Shown in pieces: positions 1 through 9,562 of a DNA stretch of 64,000 nt. The stretch lies in NCBI RefSeq assembly GCF_002777855.1, contig NZ_MEIK01000040.1:1-64000 (forward strand), in the 5' to 3' direction. Below the pieces are notes generated by a model, which was not told the DNA's origin, did no database searches, and saw nothing but the letters and a program-made list of their open reading frames with translations. The stretch's first letter is position 1; each line of letters opens with the position of its first letter. This DNA is from Snodgrassella alvi (GTDB lineage Bacteria; Pseudomonadota; Gammaproteobacteria; Burkholderiales; Neisseriaceae). The position numbers were made by a program, and so were the translations under genes.

Positions 1-1
1 G

Positions 2-1573
2 CTGAGCGAAACCACCGCACAAGGCACCCTTAGCCATCAGTACGACCAACTGGGCAACCGCATCGCCACCACCTTGCCCGATGGTCGTACCCTCAACAAC
101 CTCTATTACGGTTCCGGCCATCTGCACCAAATCAACCTAGACGGCACCACCATCACCGACATCGAACGCGACCGCCTACATCGCGAAGTCCTGCGTAGCC
201 AGGGACAACTGAACACCGAATTCAGATACGACCGCAACAGCCGCCTGCAACACAAACAGACCCGACGTGGCCACAACACCATCCTGCCCGACATCCTCAC
301 CGACCGCCGCTACCAGTACGACAACCTCGACCGGCTGGTGAGTAAAAAACATACTCAGCAAGGACAGACCGATTACCACTATGACCGCACCGGCCGCATC
401 GAAAGCTGCCGCAACCAGGCCTACTGGGAAACCCTGCAATACGATGCCGCTGCCAACCTACTGGATAAAAGACGCAACCAAGACAGCAGTACCGACAACC
501 AAAACCTGGTCCGCTTTAACCAACTACTCCACTTCCGCGGCCTGCAATACACCTACGACGCACATGGGCGTACCCACAGCAAACAGACCGCCAGCGGTAC
601 CCAGTATTACCACTACGATGCCGAACACCGCCTGACCGAAGTTCGTATCGAAAAATTAAACTGTACCGAACGCTACGGCTATGTCTACGATGCCTTAGGC
701 CGACGTATCGAAAAGCACCAGATAGACCGGGCGGGCAAAGCCTGCAACCGTACCCACTTTCTGTGGGACGGACTAAGAATGATTCAGGAAACCCGTACTG
801 ACAGAAGCAAAAGCGTCTATATCTACACTGATGAAAGCGGCTATGAACCCTTAGCCAGAGTAGAGACCACCACCGGTACAGAACAAAAGGTGCTGTACTA
901 CCACACCGATGTTAACGGTGCCCCGGAAGAACTTACTGATGAAGACGGTCACATTGTATGGGCGTGCAGCTATCAGCTGTGGGGCAAACCGATACAGGAA
1001 ATCGAACACAGCCAGATACAACAGAACCTGAGGTATCAGGGACAGTATTTAGACAGAGAAACGGGCTTACATTACAATACTTTCAGGTACTATGATCCGG
1101 ATATAGGCAGATTCACGCAGCCGGACCCGATTGGGCTGTTGGGTGGGTTTAATTTGTATCAGTATGCGCCTAATGGGTTGATGTGGATCGATCCGTGGGG
1201 GTTATGGACATATAATTCGATGCCGACAATTGATGGGTTCCAAAAGCATCATATTATTCCACAGAAATTAAAAAATCATGATGTACTTAAAAAGGCTGGC
1301 ATGAATATTCATTCGGTTAAAAATATAATGTATCTGCCCACTTCAGCTGATGCGCATGCTACTAGAACGATTCACAACGGTTCACATAGAGCATACACAC
1401 GGGATATAGAAGAGCAACTGAATGAAATTGATAAAAGGGGTCAAAAGGAAAATTGGACACAAAAGCAATACAAAACAGCTTTAAATGAACTAATAAAAAC
1501 AGAAAGAACTGATTTACGTAGTGGGAAAACTATTTTAAATAAAAATTCAATTAGGCCTTCCAAAGGATGTTGA
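2..1573 (+). CDS. Rhs-family toxin, C-terminal part with AHH-type nuclease tip (5' end outside window)
   Basis: The reading frame is open from the left edge (codons in frame from base 2), so this is the 3' part of a longer rhs gene; the TTG near base 74 is not a real start. The visible protein has many YD-type repeats (for example YHYD, YVYDALGRR) and then the Rhs core end signature PDPIGLLGG...NLYQYAPNG...DPWG at about bases 1125-1200. After this junction the G+C content falls and a variable tip of about 125 residues begins. The tip has KHHIIPQ, then NIM, then HNGSHRAYT, which fits the AHH family of HNH/Endo VII-fold nuclease toxins. Rhs proteins form a shell around a toxic tip delivered by T6SS or similar. 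The gene is followed one base later by its probable immunity gene. Core assignment is secure; nuclease family is by motif only. Confidence 0.93.
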   Translation: MSETTAQGTLSHQYDQLGNRIATTLPDGRTLNNLYYGSGHLHQINLDGTTITDIERDRLHREVLRSQGQLNTEFRYDRNSRLQHKQTRRGHNTILPDILTDRRYQYDNLDRLVSKKHTQQGQTDYHYDRTGRIESCRNQAYWETLQYDAAANLLDKRRNQDSSTDNQNLVRFNQLLHFRGLQYTYDAHGRTHSKQTASGTQYYHYDAEHRLTEVRIEKLNCTERYGYVYDALGRRIEKHQIDRAGKACNRTHFLWDGLRMIQETRTDRSKSVYIYTDESGYEPLARVETTTGTEQKVLYYHTDVNGAPEELTDEDGHIVWACSYQLWGKPIQEIEHSQIQQNLRYQGQYLDRETGLHYNTFRYYDPDIGRFTQPDPIGLLGGFNLYQYAPNGLMWIDPWGLWTYNSMPTIDGFQKHHIIPQKLKNHDVLKKAGMNIHSVKNIMYLPTSADAHATRTIHNGSHRAYTRDIEEQLNEIDKRGQKENWTQKQYKTALNELIKTERTDLRSGKTILNKNSIRPSKGC

Positions 1574-1574
1574 T

Positions 1575-2123
1575 ATGATTTATAGATTTATGATAGGTAA
1601 TTATCCTGATAGTTATTGGTTTCAATATGACTCAACTGTAGTTGCCAATTACGAATTTTTACAATGCAAGGAGATTCAAACAAATAAACCCTTAGTTTTT
1701 AAATTAGAAAATAAAGTAAGTGAAAAACGTTTATTATCTTATGATTTTTTTTTCAGTGATGGTCCTGAATTTATCTCGCCTAGACTTGCCAATTTACTTT
1801 CAAACAATCAAGATTTTTTACATGATGTCCAGCTAATAGAGGCAACTATAATTGTTAATGGTCACAGCTATTCTGGTTATAAGGCATTAAATTTTCTTCG
1901 TTTAATATCATGTATTGATATGAATAAATCTGAATATATACCATTATTAGAAAGTTTGCCTGATGGACCCAAAAAATTTTATAAAATGGTCTTTAAAGAA
2001 AATATAAATGAGCAATTTTGTATGGCACGGTGTGAAGAATCTGAAGGGCGAATTGTGATTTCAGAGTCGTTACGACAGTTTTTTATTAAAAATAAAGTAA
2101 AAGGAATAGATTTATACACATAA
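1575..2123 (+). CDS. probable immunity protein for the AHH Rhs tip
   Basis: A 182-residue acidic, A+T-rich gene starts one base after the rhs stop, with an AGGATG ribosome site just upstream, which is the usual toxin-immunity arrangement. There is no signal peptide or membrane segment, so the product should stay in the cytoplasm where a nuclease tip would act. The central part (GPEFISPRLANLL, then the later GYKALNFLRLISCIDMNKSEY) resembles the Imm11/Imm43 (DUF1629-like) group, in which a 'SxRL..LL' segment and an 'N.....DxxxS' segment recur. Family assignment is from memory of motifs and is tentative; the immunity role is inferred mainly from position. Confidence 0.72.
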   Translation: MIYRFMIGNYPDSYWFQYDSTVVANYEFLQCKEIQTNKPLVFKLENKVSEKRLLSYDFFFSDGPEFISPRLANLLSNNQDFLHDVQLIEATIIVNGHSYSGYKALNFLRLISCIDMNKSEYIPLLESLPDGPKKFYKMVFKENINEQFCMARCEESEGRIVISESLRQFFIKNKVKGIDLYT

Positions 2124-2137
2124 TCCAATTTAGTAAA

Positions 2138-2160
2138 CCTGGCTATTAACAATAGTCAGG
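2138..2160. other. hairpin between immunity gene and next rhs tip
   Basis: Perfect 10-bp inverted repeat (CCTGGCTATT / AATAGTCAGG) with a 3-base loop, 15 bases after the immunity stop and 28 bases before the point where rhs homology resumes. No T-run follows, so a classic rho-independent terminator is unlikely; it may be a recombination scar or a weak terminator. Confidence 0.45.
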
Positions 2161-2205
2161 CAAGACATCTGATAAACGAAATGCCATCTGTGGGACGGAC
2201 TAAGA

Positions 2206-3027
2206 ATGATTCAGGAAACCCGTACCGACAGAAGCAAAAGCGTCTATATCTACACTGATGAAAGCGGCTATGAACCCTTAGCCAGAGTGGAGACCACCAC
2301 CGGTACAGAACAAAAGGTGCTGTACTACCACACCGATGTTAACGGTGCCCCGGAAGAACTTACTGATGAAGCCGGTCACATTGTATGGGCGTGCAGCTAT
2401 CAGCTGTGGGGCAAACCAATACAGGAAATCGAACACAGCCAGATACAACAGAACCTGAGGTATCAGGGGCAGTATTTAGACAGAGAAACGGGCTTACATT
2501 ACAATACTTTCAGATACTACGACCCGGATATAGGCAGATTCACGCAGCCGGACCCGATTGGGTTGCTGGGTGGATTTAATTTGTATCAGTATGCGCCTAA
2601 TGGGTTGACTTGGATTGATCCTTGGGGTTGGGCTCCTTGGAAGAGAGGAGGCTTTGATGACTGGTTTAATAATGCCTCACTCGATGAAATCAGGGCTAAT
2701 AAAAAAGCAGTTGAAACAGCTTTACGCAATGGTGGAGGCAAACATGAAATGTTCCCTGTTAGCCTAGCAGCAAAAGCTAAATCATTGGGGTTTACTGCTC
2801 AAGAATTAAAGGCAATGACGGTTCCCACTAAAGATATTTATTTTGTTGATGTTAAAAATAAAAAAACAGGAGCACTAATTCAAGGAGATCATCATGGTAC
2901 TAAGGCTGGTTCATATTTTCATAAAGAGTTAATAAGAAGATTAAATAGAGCTAAATCGAAAAAACAAGCAATGGATATAATTGAACAAACCCATAAGAAG
3001 CATATGAGATATAAATCAGGATGTTAA
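2206..3027 (+). CDS. orphan Rhs tip: 5'-truncated core plus a different C-terminal toxin
   Basis: From about base 2188 the DNA is almost identical to the upstream rhs gene from base 768 on (LWDG, then MIQETR...). The frame is closed by a stop at 2173-2175, so the copy has lost everything 5' of this point; the listed ATG is an internal Met of the core and may not be used. After PDPIGLLGG...IDPWGW the tip differs completely from the first copy: about 130 residues containing GDHHGTKAG...FHKELIRRL and a terminal QTHKKH. The clustered histidines suggest a metal-dependent nuclease, but I do not recognise the family. Displaced tips like this are silent donors that can recombine onto the full-length rhs gene through the shared core. 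Confidence 0.8.
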   Translation: MIQETRTDRSKSVYIYTDESGYEPLARVETTTGTEQKVLYYHTDVNGAPEELTDEAGHIVWACSYQLWGKPIQEIEHSQIQQNLRYQGQYLDRETGLHYNTFRYYDPDIGRFTQPDPIGLLGGFNLYQYAPNGLTWIDPWGWAPWKRGGFDDWFNNASLDEIRANKKAVETALRNGGGKHEMFPVSLAAKAKSLGFTAQELKAMTVPTKDIYFVDVKNKKTGALIQGDHHGTKAGSYFHKELIRRLNRAKSKKQAMDIIEQTHKKHMRYKSGC

Positions 3028-3044
3028 CTAAGGAATAGTTAAAT

Positions 3045-3884
3045 ATGAATAAAATTGATATAAATAAAGTTACCATTCAATTATGGATAGGTAATAATTT
3101 TTTAGAAGAAGAAGAATATCAACAATATTTTCATAAATTTGAAGGAATGCAAAAGGATGTATTAAACCCAAAACCAAGATGTTTATTTTGTGCAGATATT
3201 GGAGAGATAACTTATATTACAGAAAAATTAGTTGTATTAGAAAGGTTTCCGTCACCTGAAGATATTAATATAGTTATTAATAAAATACAAGTAAATAGAA
3301 ATGAGAAAAAAAGAATTTATGAAAAATGCATTGAATTAGGCATATCAAAAGCCAATGCCGTTTTTTGGCATATAAATAATGACTTTTCGCTCAATATTGA
3401 AGTACAAAAACCTTATAAAGACAATTACAATGGGCTGAAATATATAGGTGAATTTAATGCTGATGAAGTATATCCTTCCGAAATCGAAGATCTTTCATCA
3501 GATCAATATTTATGGATCGGCACCAATTTCATGCCAATAGAAAAATACAATAAATATTTTGAGCTGGATTATAGTACTGAAGATTTGGATGACCCTGACT
3601 ATAAAGTTTGTGATTTTTGTAAGGATATAGGTGATAATTGGTATGATGAAGATTTTATTGGATACCCTGAACCCTTGAAAAAAGAGGTTGATATAGGAAA
3701 ACTGATTGATAAGTTAATATCGCCTGGATTAGATTGCAGACAAGCAATTATAGATAAATGTCACAGCTTAGGTATCACAAAAGCTAATGCTTTATTTTGG
3801 TATGAAGCAAGTGAATTAACACTAAAAAAACCATACAAAGAAAACTATAACGGACTTAAATATATTGGGATATTTAATATTTAA
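3045..3884 (+). CDS. tandem Imm22-like immunity protein (two repeated domains)
   Basis: The 279-residue product is made of two similar halves. Each begins with LWIGxNF, continues with a YFxx...C.FC.DIG block, then a KCxxLGIxKANAxFW helix, and ends KPYKxNYNGLKYIGxFN. The second half has DDPDYKVCDFCKDIGDNWYDEDFIG, which I associate with the immunity 22 (Imm22) family, normally a single domain of about 120-140 residues. It starts 17 bases after the orphan rhs tip and has an AAGGAA ribosome site. No signal peptide, so a cytoplasmic role is expected, consistent with protection against a cytoplasmic toxin. The repeat structure is directly visible; the family name is a motif-level judgement. Confidence 0.78.
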   Translation: MNKIDINKVTIQLWIGNNFLEEEEYQQYFHKFEGMQKDVLNPKPRCLFCADIGEITYITEKLVVLERFPSPEDINIVINKIQVNRNEKKRIYEKCIELGISKANAVFWHINNDFSLNIEVQKPYKDNYNGLKYIGEFNADEVYPSEIEDLSSDQYLWIGTNFMPIEKYNKYFELDYSTEDLDDPDYKVCDFCKDIGDNWYDEDFIGYPEPLKKEVDIGKLIDKLISPGLDCRQAIIDKCHSLGITKANALFWYEASELTLKKPYKENYNGLKYIGIFNI

Positions 3885-3927
3885 TATTGATATACAAATT
3901 ATTGGTAATAATTAAGACTATATATAG

Positions 3928-3955
3928 AAGCCTAAGCTATTTTGCTTAGGCTTTC
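3928..3955 (+). terminator. rho-independent terminator after the Imm22-like gene
   Basis: Ten-base-pair stem AAGCCTAAGC / GCTTAGGCTT with a TATTTT loop, followed by a short T-rich end. It lies 44 bases past the stop codon and closes the second tip-immunity cassette. Confidence 0.75.
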
Positions 3956-4008
3956 GATTAAAAAATATTTATTATCTGTTTGAATTTATATATAACTATA
4001 GTTATTAA

Positions 4009-4983
4009 CCTTCCTCTACTTCAGGCGAAGGACGCTACCAGTACGACAACCTCGACCGGCTGGTAAGTAAAAAACATACTCAGCAAGGACAGACCGATTA
4101 CCACTATGACCGTACCGGCCGCATCGAAAGCTGCCGCAACCAGGCCTACTGGGAAACCCTGCAATACGATGCCGCCGCCAACCTGCTGGATAAAAGACGC
4201 AACCAAGACAGCAGTACCGACAACCAGAACCTAGTCCGCTTTAACCAGCTACTCCACTTCCGTGGCCTGCAATACACCTACGACGCACATGGGCGTACCC
4301 ACAGCAAACAGACCGCCAGCGGTACCCAGTATTACCACTACGATGCCGAACACCGCCTGACCGAAGTTCGTATCGAAAAATTAAACTGTACCGAACGCTA
4401 CGGCTATGTCTACGATGCCTTAGGCCGACGTATCGAAAAGCACCAGATAGACCGGGCGGGCAAAGCCTGCAACCGTACCCACTTTCTGTGGGACGGACTA
4501 AGAATGATTCAGGAAACCCGTACTGACAGAAGCAAAAGCGTCTATATCTACACTGATGAAAGCGGCTATGAACCCTTAGCCAGAGTAGAGACCACCACCG
4601 GTACAGAACAAAAGGTGCTGTACTACCACACCGATGTCAACGGTGCCCCGGAAGAACTTACTGATGAAGACGGTCACATTGTATGGGCATGCAGCTATCA
4701 GCTGTGGGGCAAACCGATACAGGAAATCGAACACAGCCAGATACAACAGAACCTAAGGTATCAGGGACAGTATTTAGACAGAGAAACGGGCTTACATTAC
4801 AATACTTTCAGATATTATGACCCAGATATAGGCAGATTCACGCAGCCGGACCGGATTGGGCTCTTGGGTGGGTTTAATTTGTATCTGTATAAACCAAAAA
4901 GAGCTTCTTTTATTTCTGGAACGTCTATAAATGATGTTTTGAGAAACCTTAATAATCAAAAAATAAATCATAGAAATTTATAA
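4009..4983 (+). pseudogene. third Rhs fragment, 5'-truncated, with a very short aberrant tip
   Basis: An open frame begins after a stop at 4006-4008 and from about 4031 matches the first rhs copy from base 311, nearly base for base, for about 860 bases. It lacks a start codon of its own until the internal Met at 4504. The signature reads PDRIGLLGGFNLYLYKPK instead of PDPIGLLGGFNLYQYAPN and the IDPWG motif is absent; only about 35 more residues follow before the stop at 4981-4983. This is either a decayed tip or a cassette whose toxin was deleted. It is a probable recombination donor rather than a functional toxin. Confidence 0.72.
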
Positions 4984-5063
4984 TATTGAATTGAAAAGTA
5001 TATGCTAAGATTTACAAACTTTATATAAAACAATTTTTACCTAATCCAAAAAGGGAATTAATA

Positions 5064-5516
5064 GTGATTGAAATAAATACTTTTATAAAAATAGGTCATG
5101 ATCAATTTATGAATTTTTTAGCATATAATTATGATATTAAAGATGTAAACAATATTGAGGGCAGCATACATCTGAATATAAACCGTGTTATTTTATTAAA
5201 ATATAATATGTGTGATTATATTGATAAACTATGGGCTAATTTAGTTCAAGGATTGGAGCAGATAAAAAACAATAACGAATTTAAAACAAATTTCGAGAGC
5301 AAACCAATTGAAATAAAACTAAAACCGATGGGAAATGATGTACTAGTTAGTGTTAATAGTAATATGAAAGTTGAAGCTTTAATAAATAAAAAATATTTTA
5401 TAAAAGCCATGTCTGAACATGCATTATATTTTTTTAATAAACTTTCTGGTTTCAATAAAATTCAAGAAAATCGGTATCAATCGGAAATTGAACAATTAGA
5501 ACGAATTTGCCTGTAA
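5064..5516 (+). CDS. small hypothetical protein, possible orphan immunity gene
   Basis: 150 residues, starting at GTG with AAGGGA about 8 bases upstream. It is A+T-rich like the other immunity genes, has no signal peptide or clear membrane helix, and follows a Rhs tip fragment at 80 bases. I do not recognise the sequence. Its position after a truncated tip suggests an immunity gene that has outlived its toxin, kept because sister cells may still deliver that toxin. This role is inference from context only. Confidence 0.55.
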   Translation: MIEINTFIKIGHDQFMNFLAYNYDIKDVNNIEGSIHLNINRVILLKYNMCDYIDKLWANLVQGLEQIKNNNEFKTNFESKPIEIKLKPMGNDVLVSVNSNMKVEALINKKYFIKAMSEHALYFFNKLSGFNKIQENRYQSEIEQLERICL

Positions 5517-5895
5517 ATTAATTAATCGAAATAATTTATATAAAGATTAGAAAAAATAAACTTATTGTTGATATTAACACTTCACAAAAATAGATATGAA
5601 ATTCAAATTCATAACTATTCTATTAACTGAAAATTCGACAATAAATTAATCTAACGAATCTCAGTTTCTTTTTATATTTTATTATTTTTGATGAAAGATT
5701 TTTATCGAAATTCATTTACCAGCTTCCAAGCTAGCAGCAATATTATTCTTCGTATTTAAATAGTCATCAAATTTTCGGTTGTCACTGATACAAATTTTTC
5801 ATTAACATCATTTCATCAGATTTAATAATCAACACATTATCGATTGCTCAGCAAAGCCACAAAAACTAAGTCAGAAAAATCTAGGTAGCTAAAAC
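5517..5895. other. A+T-rich spacer, no gene seen
   Basis: About 380 bases between the last Rhs-region gene and ada. No open frame, strong hairpin or recognisable repeat was seen. It marks the boundary between the accessory Rhs cluster and conserved genes. Confidence 0.5.
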
Positions 5896-6954
5896 ATGCC
5901 CATCACAGATAAAAACATTATTCAGAAATACTATCAGGCTTTACTTGCAAAAGATCCTGCATATGTTGGTATTTTCTTTGTAGGAGTGAAAACAACTTCA
6001 ATATTTTGTATTTCTACTTGCAGAGCGAGAAAACCGAAATTTGAAAATACTGTATTTTATCAAAGCGTAAAAGAAGCCCTGAATGCGGGTTATAGGCCAT
6101 GTAAAATCTGCCGGCCTACCGAAAATGCAGATGAAGCGCCTGAGCAAATAATCAAAGCAATCAAAATGATTAGCCAAAATCCCAAGATAAAGATATCCGA
6201 CTCGGTACTAAGAGAGCATCATATCAGTCCGGAAATCGTTCGGCGTTGGTTCAAAAAAAATTACGGCATTACTTATCAGACCTATCAACGTATGTACCGA
6301 ATCAATCTAGCTTATCAAGAATTGAAAAGCGGCAAAAAAATAACGGATACAGCATTCGACCATGGTTATGAATCACTTAGTGGTTTTGGCTATACATATA
6401 AAAAATTTGTCAAAAATGCCCCCTCCAACCAAGCTGAAAACAATATTATCCTGATTAACCGTTTATCCACACCCATAGGCCCAATGTTTATATGCGCCAC
6501 GCAGCAAGGTATTTGTCTGCTGGAATTTGTAGACCGGCGAATGTTAGAGACGGAGTTTCAGCAATTACAAAAATTACTAAATGGAACAATCATATTTGGC
6601 GTAAATAATCATATCCAACAAGCCAGAGCAGAAATTGAGCAATACTTTCAAGGAAAAAGAAAAAATTTTACCGTCGCCCTGCATACCCCGGGGACACCAT
6701 TTCAGCAATCCGTTTGGGCATGTTTACAAACCATCCCCTTTGGCGAACTATATACGTACAAACAGCAAGCCGAAAAACTAAACCATCCTAATGCAGTCAG
6801 AGCAGTAGCCAATGCAAATGGCTTGAATCGGATTGCCATCATCATTCCTTGCCACAGAGTAATTGGTTCCAACGGCCAGTTAACCGGATATAGCGGTGGA
6901 TTAGAACGCAAACAATGGCTGATTAATCACGAAAAAAGCCATCAGCATTTATAA
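5896..6954 (+). CDS. ada: Ada bifunctional DNA repair protein / transcriptional activator
   Basis: 352 residues with the full Ada architecture. The N-terminal methylphosphotriester domain has zinc cysteines at C38, C42, C69 and C72, the same positions as in E. coli Ada, so C38 is the expected methyl acceptor. An AraC-type helix-turn-helix region follows (about residues 85-175, with KITDTAFDHGYESLSGFGYTYKKF). The C-terminal O6-methylguanine methyltransferase domain carries the PCHR active site at 318-321 (C319). The protein removes methyl groups from alkylated DNA and, once methylated at C38, activates alkylation-response genes. It stands alone between two A+T-rich spacers. Confidence 0.95.
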   Translation: MPITDKNIIQKYYQALLAKDPAYVGIFFVGVKTTSIFCISTCRARKPKFENTVFYQSVKEALNAGYRPCKICRPTENADEAPEQIIKAIKMISQNPKIKISDSVLREHHISPEIVRRWFKKNYGITYQTYQRMYRINLAYQELKSGKKITDTAFDHGYESLSGFGYTYKKFVKNAPSNQAENNIILINRLSTPIGPMFICATQQGICLLEFVDRRMLETEFQQLQKLLNGTIIFGVNNHIQQARAEIEQYFQGKRKNFTVALHTPGTPFQQSVWACLQTIPFGELYTYKQQAEKLNHPNAVRAVANANGLNRIAIIIPCHRVIGSNGQLTGYSGGLERKQWLINHEKSHQHL

Positions 6955-7545
6955 CAACTAAAAACCTTATTTTATAAAACACCCTTCAATCGGACTAATC
7001 CTTTTAAGTTCTGGTAAAGACTAATTGAAGATTGTTACCAAAATTATAAGTATTATCAAAATTTTATTATCAAATATGTATCTAATCCGGTAATAAAAAA
7101 TACTGAATCAAAACAAGTACCACAATATTTCAAGTTTATTGCTTAGGAAAATGGATAGAAGGCATGCTTATAAATGTATCAACCATTAATGTATTGATTC
7201 ATTCAATCAATCAGAAAACGAAATTTTAATTTATTATTCGAATAATTTTATATTTAAATATCATATTATTTGGATTTCGTAATAAATTTTAATTACTTTA
7301 GGTACACTATCCATATACTTGTGAAAATTCACACAGCTCAACCAGCCTAAAATCAGCACGATCGTGATTTGTATTACAGCTAACCAATTGGCTTTATCCA
7401 CTATACAGTTTCACACTTAATCACTCAAATTTGCGCATCAACCTGTTTAAACCATAGTCAATACATGACTTCAATATTACAATCACACCATTCAGACATG
7501 CTTGATCATAACAAGCATAATCATTTTTTCTTTATAAAGTATTGC
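6955..7545. other. long A+T-rich intergenic region
   Basis: About 590 bases between ada and the rRNA methyltransferase. No credible coding frame on either strand. A loosely paired CTTCAAT / ATTGAAG repeat near 6985-7030 could be part of the ada transcript end, but there is no strong T-run. The promoter of the next operon should lie here; I could not pick one with confidence. Confidence 0.45.
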
Positions 7546-8703
7546 ATGAATTCTTATTCTTTATTTGTAAGCTGCCCGCGCGGACTGGAAACCATATTAA
7601 ATCAGGAACTGGTAAAGCTGGGCTGCGAACAGATTCACCCTCGCGATGGCGGTGTAGCCGTTAACGGCGATTTAGCTACAGTCTACCGGATTAATCTGCA
7701 TAGTCGCGTAGCCAGCCGTGTACTCATTCGCCTTAGTAGCGGCCATTTTCGCAATGAAAACGATATTTACCTACAAGCAAAAAAAGTAAACTGGGCCAAA
7801 TGGTTTGACGTTAAAAAAACTTTCAAAATTCATATCGAAGGCAAACAGGCGCAAATCAACAGCCTGAACTTTGCTGCCCTCAAAGTAAAAGACGCCCTTT
7901 GCGACGTTTTTCGCGAACAAAACGGCAGTCGACCCAGCGTGGAAAAATTTCAGCCCGATATTCGCATTCATGTTTTTATCGAAAAAAACGAACTTTCCAT
8001 TTATCTGGATACTAGTGGTGAAGCCTTATTCAAACGCGGCTACCGCAGCGACACTGGCGAAGCACCATTACGCGAAAATCTGGCTGCTGGACTGCTGTTA
8101 TTGGCAGGCTACAACGGCAGTCAGCCTTTTATGGATCCATTCTGTGGCAGCGGCACCCTCGCCATAGAAGCAGCATTGATAGCCAGCAACAGCGCCCCCG
8201 GCCTAGAGCGTACTTTCGGATTTGAACACCTACTCAATTACGATGCCACCTTATGGCAGCAGCTACGCCGTAACGCATTGTCCGCAAAAAGCCAGCCCCA
8301 AGCACCAATTTTTGGTGCAGATATTGAGGGGAAACTAATTGTACTAGCTCAAAATAATGCTCGCTATGCCGATGTAGACCAGTATATCCAGTGGCAGACT
8401 GCCGACGCACTGGATACCCGCCCCAATGGCACCAACGGCATTATGCTCAGCAATCCCCCTTATGGTGTGCGCTTGTCTGAAATCCAGTTACTACACGCTT
8501 TATACCCTCAAATGGGAAGCTGGTTGAAACAATATTTTGCCGGCTGGCTAATTGGCATGTTCAGTGCCGATCGAGATATGCCCAAACTAATGCGCCTGTC
8601 TCCCAAACGCAAGATTCCGCTTTTCAATGGCAATCTGGATTGCCGCCTATTCCTGCTGGACATGGTAGCCGGTTCTAATCGTAATAAAGAGCACAAAGCA
8701 TGA
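7546..8703 (+). CDS. rlmL: THUMP-domain 23S rRNA (guanine-N2) methyltransferase, RlmL N-half type
   Basis: The open frame begins at 7465, but the family start is the internal ATG at 7546 ([15 protein letters not shown]), giving 385 residues; the 27 residues before it are low-complexity and not family-like. An N-terminal THUMP RNA-binding region (about 40-150) is followed by a class I SAM methyltransferase domain with [14 protein letters not shown] (SAM site) and the SNPPYG motif of N2-guanine methyltransferases. In E. coli the equivalent activity (m2G2445 of 23S rRNA) is the N-terminal half of RlmL; here it is a stand-alone enzyme, as in other Neisseriaceae. It overlaps the next gene by four bases (ATGA), implying translational coupling of two rRNA-modifying enzymes. 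Confidence 0.88.
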   Translation: MNSYSLFVSCPRGLETILNQELVKLGCEQIHPRDGGVAVNGDLATVYRINLHSRVASRVLIRLSSGHFRNENDIYLQAKKVNWAKWFDVKKTFKIHIEGKQAQINSLNFAALKVKDALCDVFREQNGSRPSVEKFQPDIRIHVFIEKNELSIYLDTSGEALFKRGYRSDTGEAPLRENLAAGLLLLAGYNGSQPFMDPFCGSGTLAIEAALIASNSAPGLERTFGFEHLLNYDATLWQQLRRNALSAKSQPQAPIFGADIEGKLIVLAQNNARYADVDQYIQWQTADALDTRPNGTNGIMLSNPPYGVRLSEIQLLHALYPQMGSWLKQYFAGWLIGMFSADRDMPKLMRLSPKRKIPLFNGNLDCRLFLLDMVAGSNRNKEHKA

Positions 8704-9443
8704 CAACCGAACAGAACGAAGTACAACGTCTGTCCAAACGCATGGCACAATTGGGCTTATGCTCACGCCGTGAAGCTGACAGCTATATCGAACAAGGCTG
8801 GGTAAAAGTCAATGGCGTTACAGCCGTACTCGGACAAAAAGTACTAGACTCAGACCGCATCGACCTCGACCGGCAGGCACACCGCCAACAAGCCGAACGT
8901 GTCACCATCCTCTTAAATAAGCCTGTTGGCTATGTTAGTGCGCAACCGGAAAAAGGCTATCGAGCAGCCGTCGAACTGATTACCGAAACCAATCATTGGC
9001 TGGAAGACAAAAGCCCCATTCACTTTCAGGCTACCCATACACGCCATTTGGCACCGGCCGGCCGGCTGGACATTGACTCTGTTGGATTACTCGTTCTCAC
9101 TCAGGATGGGCGAATTGCCAAACAGCTAATAGGTGAAAACAGTGGCATAGAAAAAGAATATTTAGTACGCGTCAGCGGACGTTTAGATGATAAAGGCTTG
9201 GCACTACTTAACCACGGTCTTAGTTTGGATGGTGAAAAATTGCGGCCGGCCAAAGTAAACTGGCAGAATCAGGATCAATTGAAATTTATCTTGAAACAAG
9301 GTAAAAAACGCCAGATACGGCGCATGTGTGAACTTGTCGGCCTGAAGGTAATTGGACTAAAACGAGTCCGCATGGGCAGAATCAAACTTGGTGCCCTTCC
9401 CCCCGGCCAATGGCGCTACCTGAGCCCACAGGAAAAATTCTGA
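8700..9443 (+). CDS. rluF: 23S rRNA pseudouridine synthase, RluF-like
   Basis: 247 residues. An N-terminal S4 RNA-binding domain ([21 protein letters not shown], residues 10-30) is followed by the RsuA/RluB/E/F catalytic domain with KPVG at 74-77 and the GRLDIDSVG motif (catalytic Asp at about 124). The C-terminal [10 protein letters not shown] and PPGQWRYL blocks match RluF best. RluF converts U2604 of 23S rRNA to pseudouridine; the RluF rather than RluB/E assignment is by recollected similarity. Starts inside the stop of the preceding methyltransferase gene. Confidence 0.85.
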   Translation: MTTEQNEVQRLSKRMAQLGLCSRREADSYIEQGWVKVNGVTAVLGQKVLDSDRIDLDRQAHRQQAERVTILLNKPVGYVSAQPEKGYRAAVELITETNHWLEDKSPIHFQATHTRHLAPAGRLDIDSVGLLVLTQDGRIAKQLIGENSGIEKEYLVRVSGRLDDKGLALLNHGLSLDGEKLRPAKVNWQNQDQLKFILKQGKKRQIRRMCELVGLKVIGLKRVRMGRIKLGALPPGQWRYLSPQEKF

Positions 9444-9562
9444 TACTAAAATTAATAGAGAAATCTAGAAATACAAATTACTTCAGATTTCAACTAATAT
9501 AATTTTGACATAAAAAAACAGTCTCTATATACTTTGCCCAAATTAATTTAACATAAATAACC

